From: an uncultured Arsenicibacter sp.
GTDB lineage: Bacteria; Bacteroidota; Bacteroidia; Cytophagales; Spirosomataceae
Assembly (NCBI RefSeq): GCF_945952095.1
Contig: NZ_CAMFHL010000010.1
Coordinates: forward strand, 1-64,000
DNA: 64,000 bases
Reading direction: 5' to 3'
Shown here: in pieces, positions 14,746 to 22,225 of the stretch
How the letters are laid out: every line of letters starts with the position of its first letter
Position numbering within the stretch: the stretch's first letter is position 1
Made by a program: the position numbers and the translations under genes
Notes under the pieces: generated by a model
What the model saw: only the letters and a program-made list of their open reading frames with translations
What the model was told of the DNA's origin: nothing
The model's database searches: none

Positions 14746-17700
14746 TTAGAGTCCCAGATTTAAGCCAACGGTATACAACGCCGTCTGCGGGTAATACACA
14801 CCACGGCCTGAACCCACTTCCGGATCGAGATCCCACTCGTTCAGTTTTGAGATCGTAAAGACGTTAGTGGCCGATACGTAGGCCCGGATGCGGCTCATTT
14901 TCAGCCTGCCGGCAATTGCCGGAGGCAGCGAATAGGCCAGCTGTACGTTTTTGAGCCGTACATACGAGGCATCAATCACGAGCCGGTCGGAGGTAGCCAC
15001 GTTCCGGAGGTCAAACTTTCTCGGGCGCGGGAACCGGGCGGTCGGGTTTTCAGGGGTCCAATAGTTATTGGTATAGATTTCGTGCGTAAACCCTTCCTGG
15101 TTACCCATTTCGGCCAGTGCGCCTGCCAGACGGGTATCGACCTTGGCCGCCCCCTGGAACAGCAGACTCAGCTCAAAATTCTTGTAAGAGAAGTTTGCGT
15201 TCAGCCCGAAAATGTATTTCGGAAACGAATTGCCGATGGTTGTCATGTCGTTGGCGTCGATTTTACCGTCGCCGTTGAGGTCAACGTATTTTACGTCGCC
15301 GGGTCTGGTGTTGGCGGCGTAGGTCGCTTTGTAGCTGTCAATCTCCGACTGGGTCTGGAACAGGCCATCGGTTTTGTAGCCCCACAGGGTGTTGATCGGC
15401 AGCCCAACGGCGATAATGTAGCGCGGGTCAATGTCCGAACCGGTGATGTACGGGCCGGTGCCTTTCAGGTCAACCACTTTGTTTGAGTTGATGCTGAAAT
15501 TGCCGCCGAGATTATACTGAAACCCCGATGAACTTTTGCCTCCCCGATAGTTCAGGCCGATTTCCAGCCCTTTGTTCTCCACCGAGCCGGCGTTCTGCGG
15601 CGGTGCCGACAGCCCGACCGTAGCCGGAATTTCGAGGTTCAGCAGGATATCGTTGGTTCGTTTTTTATAATAATCGACGGTCAGATTCAGGCGGTTGCGC
15701 AGGAACGAAGCGTCCAGACCTAGGTCAAGCTGTGTGGTCGATTCCCAGCCCAGATTGGTATTGGCCAGACTGGTCTGCCGGTAGCCCTGCACGGCCGCAC
15801 CGTTGAAGTTATAGCCCCGGGAGGTGAGGGCAGCGTAATAACTGTAAAGATCGACCGACTGGTTACCGGTGATTCCCCACGAGCCGCGGAGTTTCAGCTC
15901 ATTGACCGTAGATTGAAGTCCCTGCCAGAACGCTTCTTTCGAGAGCCGCCAGCCTGCCGAGAACGACGGGAAAAAGCTGTACTGTTTCTCACCGGTGAAT
16001 TTCGACGATCCGTCATAGCGGCCGTTGGCTTCGAAGAGGTATTTGCCGTTGTAGTCGTAGTTGACACGGGCAAAGTAAGAGCGCAGGCCAAACACGGCAT
16101 CGTTTCCGGAGTTGCTCTTGGTCCCGTCGTTGGCCCCCTGGCTGATCGACTGAATGTCGTTGCTGTAGAACCGTTCGCGGTAGGCACTCAGGAAGTTCTG
16201 GGTATTACCGATCTGCGAATAGCCGAGTAAACCTTTAAGGCCATGATTACCAATCGTTTTTTCGTAGGTCAACAAACTGATGAGGGTATACTCCCGCAAC
16301 GAATTCCGTACTTCGGTCAGTGTGTTATTGGCGACCGTTTTCGTGATGTTCGTGTTTTTGTCAAGGTTCGTAAACGCATTGGCGTAGTTCTTTTCCTGGG
16401 TGAAATAACCACGGCCGGCCAGCTGCGTCGAGAATGTCAGCCCGTCCATAATTTCCCATTCGCCTTTTACGTAACCGGCCAGAAAATCAGAGAACCGCTT
16501 CGAATCGCCGCCGATTTCAGCATTCATCAGCGGGTTGTTACCCTGCGGACTCAGGCCATAGGTGCCGTCTGCATATTTAGGTACTGCCCACAGCGAGCCG
16601 TGGAAAAAACGGTCGATCGGGTCAACGGTCGGCACCTGCGAGTAGTTATACCGGTAGTTGAGGTCACCGCTGAGCCGTACCCGGCGTGAGACCGTGTAAT
16701 CGGTATTCATCCGGATTTCGCCGATTTTACTGGTATAATGCGTAATGATACCGGCCTGATCCTGGAAGCGTAAGCTCAGCCGTGTGCGGAGGGCTTCGGT
16801 GCCACCGGCAATCGACAGCGTATGATTCTGCTGCGGAGCCGCATGCAGCATGGTCTGGAACCAGGTGTTCGGCAACGGGTATTTTTCCCGGTCGGTCGCG
16901 TTTACGTAGGCCTGAATCGACGATTCGGTGAAGCGGGCAGGGAGGGCGGCACCGGCGTTGGTATACGCCACAACCTGTAGACGCATGTAGTCTTCGAGAC
17001 CCATCATCTGCGGGGCATTGATCGATTTCTGGATGGCGTAATAGCCGTTATAATCGACCTGTACCTTACCGCCTTTCGCGCGCTTGGTCGTTACGAGCAC
17101 CACCCCGTTGGTGGCCCTTGACCCGTAAATGGCCGTTGAGGCAGCATCTTTCAGGATCGAAATGGTTTCGATGTCTTCGGGGTTGATGTCGGTGAGCCGT
17201 TGCTCAATCCCGTCAACGATAACAAGGGCGTCATTTTTGCCCAGGTCAAAGCTGCCGGTGCTGTTGCTGCTGCCGGCCGAACTGGTTCCGTTGATATTAA
17301 AGGTGGTAACGCCCCGTACACGGATGGCCGCATTTGACCGTCCCGGCGCGCCGCCCTGATCCAGTACGGTCACGCCCGGCATCTGCCCCTGCAAGGACTG
17401 CTGTACGTTGGAAACCGGCCGGCGGGCAATCTCATCGCTGCCGATCTGGGCAACGGAGTTGGTCAGCGCCTCCCGCTTCTGGGTACCATAGCCCACGACA
17501 ACAACCTCTTCGAGCAGTTTATTATCAGAAACGAGCGTGACATCCAGCCGGCTGCGGCCGCCGATGCTTATTTCCTGTGTTGTAAAACCAATGCCCGAAA
17601 AAACCAGTACTGCATTGACCGGTACATCGAGCGTATACTTACCGTTTACGTCCGTGCTGGTGCCTTTGCTGGTGCCTTTGATCACCACATTGATGCCCGG

Positions 17701-18234
17701 CAGTGTCTCCCCGTTTTCGCTTTTAACCGTACCCGTAACCGGATTGGCGGCCAGTTCGGTTTTCAGGCTGACAGACCCTATACTGTTCAGCAGCTTTGCC
17801 GCATTATCGGCCGAAGGGGCTTCCTGTACCGGTAATGACTCCGGCACAAGTGTTTCCAGCGAGGCAACTTTCCGCCGGTTGCTGCCGGTCAGAATCAGGT
17901 ACGAATTGCTGTTTACTTTTTTATAGCGCAGCCCGAGCGGCCGGAGCAGGTTGTCGAGGTTTTTTTCGAGCGTTGCCTTGCTGTCGAGTTTTTCGCCCGG
18001 AACGGAAACGCCGTCAACGGTGCGGAGTTCAAACAGAATTTCCGCACCATACCGGGCTTTCAGATCCTGTAGTACATCTTTCAGCTGGCGTCCCTGCGTA
18101 TGCGGGGTAGTCAGCTGTTTGCGCTGAACGTTATTGGCCAGCACGACTGACTGCGACCAGCCCGGCCGGAAACCGACCAGCAGCGAGGTGGCCAGCAAGC
18201 ATTTGGTTACGGCATTTGGTAAAGGATTTGTCAT
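14746..18234 (-). CDS. SusC/RagA family TonB-dependent transporter with N-terminal STN domain
   Basis: 1162 residues. A signal region (about 1-30) is followed by a secretin/TonB N-terminal (STN) domain at about 45-115 ('KDVLQDLKARYGAEILFEL'). Next come a carboxypeptidase-regulatory-like beta-sandwich ('GTVKSENGETLPGINVVIKG', about 165-240), the SusC signature 'LLEEVVVVGYGTQKRE', the plug domain ('GMLQ...'-type 'VQQSLQGQMPGVTVLDQGG', 'AIYGSRATNGVVLVTTKR') and a long beta-barrel. The STN domain is the hallmark of transporters that signal through FecR to an ECF sigma factor, and both partners lie directly upstream. It imports oligosaccharides across the outer membrane, powered by TonB-ExbBD. Likely driven from its own promoter in the 290-bp gap after fecR. 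Confidence 0.95.
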   Translation of the reverse strand: MTNPLPNAVTKCLLATSLLVGFRPGWSQSVVLANNVQRKQLTTPHTQGRQLKDVLQDLKARYGAEILFELRTVDGVSVPGEKLDSKATLEKNLDNLLRPLGLRYKKVNSNSYLILTGSNRRKVASLETLVPESLPVQEAPSADNAAKLLNSIGSVSLKTELAANPVTGTVKSENGETLPGINVVIKGTSKGTSTDVNGKYTLDVPVNAVLVFSGIGFTTQEISIGGRSRLDVTLVSDNKLLEEVVVVGYGTQKREALTNSVAQIGSDEIARRPVSNVQQSLQGQMPGVTVLDQGGAPGRSNAAIRVRGVTTFNINGTSSAGSSNSTGSFDLGKNDALVIVDGIEQRLTDINPEDIETISILKDAASTAIYGSRATNGVVLVTTKRAKGGKVQVDYNGYYAIQKSINAPQMMGLEDYMRLQVVAYTNAGAALPARFTESSIQAYVNATDREKYPLPNTWFQTMLHAAPQQNHTLSIAGGTEALRTRLSLRFQDQAGIITHYTSKIGEIRMNTDYTVSRRVRLSGDLNYRYNYSQVPTVDPIDRFFHGSLWAVPKYADGTYGLSPQGNNPLMNAEIGGDSKRFSDFLAGYVKGEWEIMDGLTFSTQLAGRGYFTQEKNYANAFTNLDKNTNITKTVANNTLTEVRNSLREYTLISLLTYEKTIGNHGLKGLLGYSQIGNTQNFLSAYRERFYSNDIQSISQGANDGTKSNSGNDAVFGLRSYFARVNYDYNGKYLFEANGRYDGSSKFTGEKQYSFFPSFSAGWRLSKEAFWQGLQSTVNELKLRGSWGITGNQSVDLYSYYAALTSRGYNFNGAAVQGYRQTSLANTNLGWESTTQLDLGLDASFLRNRLNLTVDYYKKRTNDILLNLEIPATVGLSAPPQNAGSVENKGLEIGLNYRGGKSSSGFQYNLGGNFSINSNKVVDLKGTGPYITGSDIDPRYIIAVGLPINTLWGYKTDGLFQTQSEIDSYKATYAANTRPGDVKYVDLNGDGKIDANDMTTIGNSFPKYIFGLNANFSYKNFELSLLFQGAAKVDTRLAGALAEMGNQEGFTHEIYTNNYWTPENPTARFPRPRKFDLRNVATSDRLVIDASYVRLKNVQLAYSLPPAIAGRLKMSRIRAYVSATNVFTISKLNEWDLDPEVGSGRGVYYPQTALYTVGLNLGL

Positions 18235-18367
18235 AAAAACAAACGATTAAAAAGTGATCGTTGAGAAACAGGGTTGAGTGATTGTACCAGTCAGGATGGC
18301 TTTGTGAACCACCGTTCCGGAGGCTGTATGCGAGCTTCCGGGTTACATAATATTGTTAATCAATAGG

Positions 18368-18398
18368 CAAAGATTAGTGCGTGATCAGGTTTTTGCAA
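18368..18398 (-). promoter_or_regulatory. Candidate promoter upstream of susC (first locus)
   Basis: Read on the minus strand: TTGC, a 19-nt spacer, then AATCTTTG (7 of 8 to TAnnTTTG). It is 134 bp before the SusC start, inside the only long gap of the locus, where a sigma-factor-dependent promoter is expected. The rest of 18235-18524 shows no gene. Confidence 0.4.
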
Positions 18399-18524
18399 GA
18401 GAAATTTAATATTTTGATAATCAATTAGTTAGTCAATAGTCTATCGGGAAATACGGTTATTCTCCGGATTTTTTGAAAACAAAAAGCCATCGTTGTGATA
18501 CAGAACCGGTTAGAAAAGTCCCTG

Positions 18525-19526
18525 TTACTGATCGGAAATACGGACTTTGTTTCCCTGCCGGACAACCGTGATGTCGAGCAATTCGGAGATGGATTGCAGG
18601 AGCTGATCAACATTGTCGGCGCGGAAGGATCCCATCAGTACCCGTTCGGCCAGTGCCTGGTCGTTGATGGTTACCTGAAGCCCGTAGTTATCTTCGAGCA
18701 GCCAGGCAACCTCCTGCAGTGAGGTTTCGTCGAAAACAAAGCGCTTGTCTGTACCGGTCAGTTGCGGCAGCGGATGATCGGCGCGGCGCAGCTGCATGTG
18801 GTTCTGCCGGTCAAGCGTGGCCAGGTCGCCGGGTTTCATCGTCAGGTGGCGGGTGGCCTTGCCTTGCCGGTAGTCCAGTTGCACTTTGCCTTTGTGGAGC
18901 TGAACGCGGGCACCCCGTTTGCGGGCAAAAACGGAGAATTCGGTTCCCAGCACCACAACCGTAACGTTGTTGGCCGTTCTGACCGTAAACCGCTGGTCGT
19001 CGGGTGTATGGACGATGGAAAACGTAGCTTCGCCGGTCAGCTCAACGTCGCGGGTACTGGTGCCGAAGCCCCGGCGGGGTACCTGGAGCGAGGAATTAGG
19101 GCTCAGTATCACCTGACTGCCGTCAGGTAGCCGGATCGGGCGGGTCTCGCCATAGGCTGTCGAGTAGGTCTGGTACATGATCGGGTTGCGCAGCAGCCAG
19201 GCGCCCAATCCCAGCAGCAGCAGTACTGAGGCCGCTACCAGCCACTGCCGCGCGGGCCATTGCCGGATAACCGGTACAACATCCGTTTCAGGGCCGGCCG
19301 TATCGCTGTGCTGGTTACTGGCCATAAAACCGGTAAACTTCAGATAGGCCGGTTCCGTCTGCGCGAGGTATTGCGGGTGTGACATTTCCCATTCTTCTAG
19401 CCACTCATAATATTGTTCTTCATGGGCGGGTGTTTGCAGCCACTGGGCGATAAGCTGCCGTTGTAACGGGGATGTATTTCGTTCAAAGTGGCTGAAAATT
19501 AGCTCTTTGTTGATTTCTGATTCCAT
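18525..19526 (-). CDS. FecR family anti-sigma factor
   Basis: 333 residues. The cytoplasmic N-terminal part (about 1-90) with 'QWLQTPAHEEQYYEWLEEW' should contact the sigma factor. One membrane helix follows at about 95-112 ('WLVAASVLLLLGLGAWLL'), then the periplasmic FecR domain ('RPIRLPDGSQVILSPNSSL', 'DVELTGEATFSI', 'VVVLGTEFSVFARK', 'VQLHKGKVQL') and a C-terminal STN-contacting region ('FDETSLQEVAWLLEDNYGLQ'). The gene lies 47 bp after the sigma gene and precedes SusC. It relays occupancy of the SusC STN domain to the sigma factor. Confidence 0.93.
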   Translation of the reverse strand: MESEINKELIFSHFERNTSPLQRQLIAQWLQTPAHEEQYYEWLEEWEMSHPQYLAQTEPAYLKFTGFMASNQHSDTAGPETDVVPVIRQWPARQWLVAASVLLLLGLGAWLLRNPIMYQTYSTAYGETRPIRLPDGSQVILSPNSSLQVPRRGFGTSTRDVELTGEATFSIVHTPDDQRFTVRTANNVTVVVLGTEFSVFARKRGARVQLHKGKVQLDYRQGKATRHLTMKPGDLATLDRQNHMQLRRADHPLPQLTGTDKRFVFDETSLQEVAWLLEDNYGLQVTINDQALAERVLMGSFRADNVDQLLQSISELLDITVVRQGNKVRISDQ

Positions 19527-19573
19527 TTCGTTTCGACGTGTAAGTGTGCAGGATACGTTCAGAGGTGTACCGC

Positions 19574-20257
19574 TTAAAACGGCAGCAGGCGGGCGACAAC
19601 CAGCAATAAGGTAAGCCAGTGTTCTTTCAGCCCTTTCCGGACAATGCCCAGGGCTTTTCCGATGTGTACTTCGACAGTTTTTATGGAGATGCCCAGTTCA
19701 CTGGCGATGTCCTGGTATTTTTTGCCTTCAAAGCGGCTGAGCAGAAATACTTTCCGGCATTGGGGAGAGAGCGATTCGACAAGGTCTTCCAGCTTATGAA
19801 AGACTTCTTCAAACTGTAACAGCTGGTCGGGCCGCTGACCGAAGGCACTTTCGCGGGCGTCGGCATTGTCGATGGTATCGAGGTCCTGAAATTCGAGGCG
19901 GAGGTAATTATAGGCTTCGTTCCGGACGCTCCGGAAGAGGTAAAAGCGGTATGAGCTGGTTACGCTTTCATAGGCTCTGGTCTTCCAGAACTTACAAAAG
20001 ACCTCACTCACAATATCTTCGGCTGTTTCTTTAGAATAAACAAAGCGGACTGCATGGCTGCACAATGCCTGATGATACCGCCGGAAAAGCAGCTCACACC
20101 CTTTTTGCGGGCTTTCCTGAAACGCTCTGCGGATAAACAGTTCCGTATCGTTAACCGGCGAAGGTTCCCGGGTATCCGGCAATATATTGTTTTCCAGCTG
20201 GATAGCAGGTAGTGAATCGGGTTGTCCTGAAGAATGGATCGGTCTGATAGCTTGCAT
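19574..20257 (-). CDS. ECF-type RNA polymerase sigma-70 factor
   Basis: 227 residues, slightly longer than typical because of an N-terminal extension of about 40 residues (a start at a later codon is possible). Region 2 is 'LLFRRYHQALCSHAVRFVYS' with 'AEDIVSEVFCKFWKTR'. Region 4 is 'LSPQCRKVFLLSRFEGKKY' followed by the HTH 'QDIASELGISIKTVEVHIGKAL'. First gene of the sigma/FecR/SusC/SusD/sulfatase set; it should activate the downstream susC promoter when the glycan is sensed. A hydrophobic tail ('WLTLLLVVARLLPF') is common in this Bacteroidota group. Confidence 0.93.
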   Translation of the reverse strand: MQAIRPIHSSGQPDSLPAIQLENNILPDTREPSPVNDTELFIRRAFQESPQKGCELLFRRYHQALCSHAVRFVYSKETAEDIVSEVFCKFWKTRAYESVTSSYRFYLFRSVRNEAYNYLRLEFQDLDTIDNADARESAFGQRPDQLLQFEEVFHKLEDLVESLSPQCRKVFLLSRFEGKKYQDIASELGISIKTVEVHIGKALGIVRKGLKEHWLTLLLVVARLLPF

Positions 20258-20380
20258 ATCCTGGGTTGAATACTACGTAAGTCCGGCAACGGGCTTCTAT
20301 ACTATCAGACAACTTTTTCAGAAAATCACCTTATATATTTTTTAAAAAATCTTAAATAAATTCAAAAGTATGCTGTATTG

Positions 20381-20413
20381 CCCTTCCCGAAAGCCGGAAA
20401 CCGTCGGGAAGGG
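20381..20413 (-). terminator. Stem-loop after the Old Yellow Enzyme gene
   Basis: 10-bp stem CCCTTCCCGA / TCGGGAAGGG (20381-20390 with 20404-20413), 13-nt loop, 7 bp beyond the stop codon. No strong T run. Confidence 0.5.
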
Positions 20414-20420
20414 GAGGTGC

Positions 20421-21491
20421 TCAGCGGGTTTTAGCCCGTACATACTGCACAGGCCAGTCGTGATCAGCGCCAAGGGTCTGCGCCGCCTGCATCGGAAAAT
20501 ACGGGTTCCGTAAAAATTCGCGGGCGAGTAAAATCAGATCGGCCTGACCATCTGCCAGAATAGCCTCGGCCTGCTCAGGCGATGTAATCAGCCCGACGGC
20601 TCCGGTAGCGATACCGGCTTCCGCCCGGATGCGTGCGGCAAACGGAACCTGATAGCCCGGACCAACCGGTATCGGGGCCTGCGGTACATTGCCGCCCGTT
20701 GAGCAATCGACCACATCAACGCCTTTTTCTTTCAGCAGTCTGGCCAGTGCCACCGAATCATCAATGGTCCAGCCGCCTTCGGTCCAGTCGGTGGCGGAGA
20801 TGCGGACAAATAGCGGCAGATTAGCCGGCCATACAGTGTTGACTTCATCGACAATCTCCAGCACAAACCGGACGCGGTTGTCGAAACTACCTCCATAGGC
20901 ATCAGTCCGGTGGTTGCTCAGGGGAGAGAGAAATTCGTGAAGCAGATAGCCATGGGCAGCGTGGATTTCGGCCACCCGGAAACCGGCTTCGGCTGCGCGT
21001 TGGGCAGCGGCTTTAAAATCGGCACGAACCTTCGCCAGACCGGCTTCATCGAGTTCAGTGGGAGCAATTGTCCCGTCCTTAAACGGAACCGCACTTGGTG
21101 CTACCCGCTCCCAGCCGTCGGGTTGGTCAGCCGGAATCAGATTCTGTCCTTCCCATGGGATCTGGTGACTGGCTTTCCGGCCTGCATGGGCCAGCTGTAT
21201 GCCGGCAACCCCACCCTGTCCGTCAATAAAGCGGGTGATTCGCCGGAGACCGTCCAGGTGTTCGTCTTTCCAGATACCGAGATCGCCGGGGGAGATCCGG
21301 CCTTCCGGCGAAACGGCTGTTGCCTCTGTAAAGATCAGTCCGGCGCCGCCAACTGCGCGGCTCCCCAGATGGACCAGATGCCAGTCACTGGCGAAGCCGT
21401 CTTCAGCCGAATACTGACACATGGGTGAGACAACGATCCGGTTTTTAAGCAACAGACTCTTAAGCGATAAAGATGAAAAAAGTAGTGACAT
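20421..21491 (-). CDS. NADH:flavin oxidoreductase, Old Yellow Enzyme (YqjM/XenA-like)
   Basis: 356 residues forming an FMN-binding TIM barrel. The N-terminal 'IVVSPMCQYSAEDG' has the thermophilic-like OYE cysteine (C25) that tunes the flavin. 'GIQLAHAGRKAS' and 'EIHAAHGYLLHEFLSPLSN' carry the substrate-binding His pair and Tyr. 'NRTDAYGGSFDNRVRF' and the C-terminal 'VGLITSPEQAEAILADGQAD' bind FMN. These enzymes reduce activated C=C bonds or nitro compounds with NAD(P)H, and the natural substrate is generally unknown. Cytoplasmic. It stands alone between the sulfatase locus and an AT-rich spacer of about 340 bp (21492-21832) in which I see no gene. Confidence 0.9.
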   Translation of the reverse strand: MSLLFSSLSLKSLLLKNRIVVSPMCQYSAEDGFASDWHLVHLGSRAVGGAGLIFTEATAVSPEGRISPGDLGIWKDEHLDGLRRITRFIDGQGGVAGIQLAHAGRKASHQIPWEGQNLIPADQPDGWERVAPSAVPFKDGTIAPTELDEAGLAKVRADFKAAAQRAAEAGFRVAEIHAAHGYLLHEFLSPLSNHRTDAYGGSFDNRVRFVLEIVDEVNTVWPANLPLFVRISATDWTEGGWTIDDSVALARLLKEKGVDVVDCSTGGNVPQAPIPVGPGYQVPFAARIRAEAGIATGAVGLITSPEQAEAILADGQADLILLAREFLRNPYFPMQAAQTLGADHDWPVQYVRAKTR

Positions 21492-21832
21492 GGAAGTAAA
21501 ATATATACTATATTTGGTTTTTGTATTATATGATAATGAAACCGATTCAGACTGTTCGGAATCAATAAAACGCGTTAGTAAGGCACTTTTGGTGATGGAT
21601 CGTTAATCATAAAAGCGACGTAGCGGCTAAATGATTCTGTAACAGTTGAAAAAGATAAATAAATATTAAACCACTAGACTTTGTATTTTGTTGTATGGTA
21701 GTATATATATCGAATTGGCGGTAAAAAAATGCTGATTCATATAAGAAATGTACCAAACAACAAATCAATGCGTCTCAACACTATTCGCTGAACAGGCGTA
21801 CAGTGAAAGAGGCCATTAAATGAAACGTAATT

Positions 21833-22051
21833 ATGAGAACGAGAACAAAGAGAAACCGTTTATTAAAGCCTGATGAAAATCGTGTAGAGTTAGTTACCAT
21901 GTATCTTGCTGCGGCCCGCCGCCGGCTGTTGGCGAGCCAGTCGGGCGACCAGTCGTTACATGATATGATTTCGCAGGAAATGGAAAGTATCCGTCAGCAG
22001 ATGCGTCCTAAAGCACCTGTACTGGCAACCGTTTTTTCAAACCCCAACTGA
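21833..22051 (+). CDS. Small basic protein of unknown function (72 aa)
   Basis: 72 residues beginning 'MRTRTKRNRLLKPDENRVEL', with a very basic N-terminus and a helical remainder ('VTMYLAAARRRLLASQ', 'LHDMISQEMESIRQQM'). I do not recognise a family, but similar short Arg-rich proteins are common in Cytophagales. No signal peptide or membrane segment. The evidence that it is real is positional: it ends 29 bp before a perfect intrinsic terminator on the same strand (22081-22128), and no other gene could use that terminator. An overlapping ATG in another frame at 21820 gives only a 17-codon peptide. Confidence 0.6.
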   Translation: MRTRTKRNRLLKPDENRVELVTMYLAAARRRLLASQSGDQSLHDMISQEMESIRQQMRPKAPVLATVFSNPN

Positions 22052-22080
22052 TTTATTTTACATATGTACTACTCCGACAG

Positions 22081-22128
22081 ACCGGTGTGTATGAAGCATA
22101 GCTCCTTCATACACACCGGTTTTCTGTT
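22081..22128 (+). terminator. Rho-independent terminator
   Basis: Perfect 16-bp stem (22081-22096 with 22105-22120), 8-nt loop, then TTTCTGTT. Terminates the 72-aa gene. Confidence 0.85.
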
Positions 22129-22189
22129 AGTAACTAAAAAACAAGCTGTTAATTATTCTTAAGTCGATACAATTGCAGAATGTGTAATG

Positions 22190-22197
22190 TACCTTTG
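22190..22197 (+). promoter_or_regulatory. -7 promoter element TACCTTTG
   Basis: Perfect TAnnTTTG, 28 nt before the receptor ATG at 22226 and just after the preceding terminator. No obvious -33 TTTG. Confidence 0.55.
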
Positions 22198-22225
22198 TTG
22201 TGACACAACAAGATGAACGTCCACA

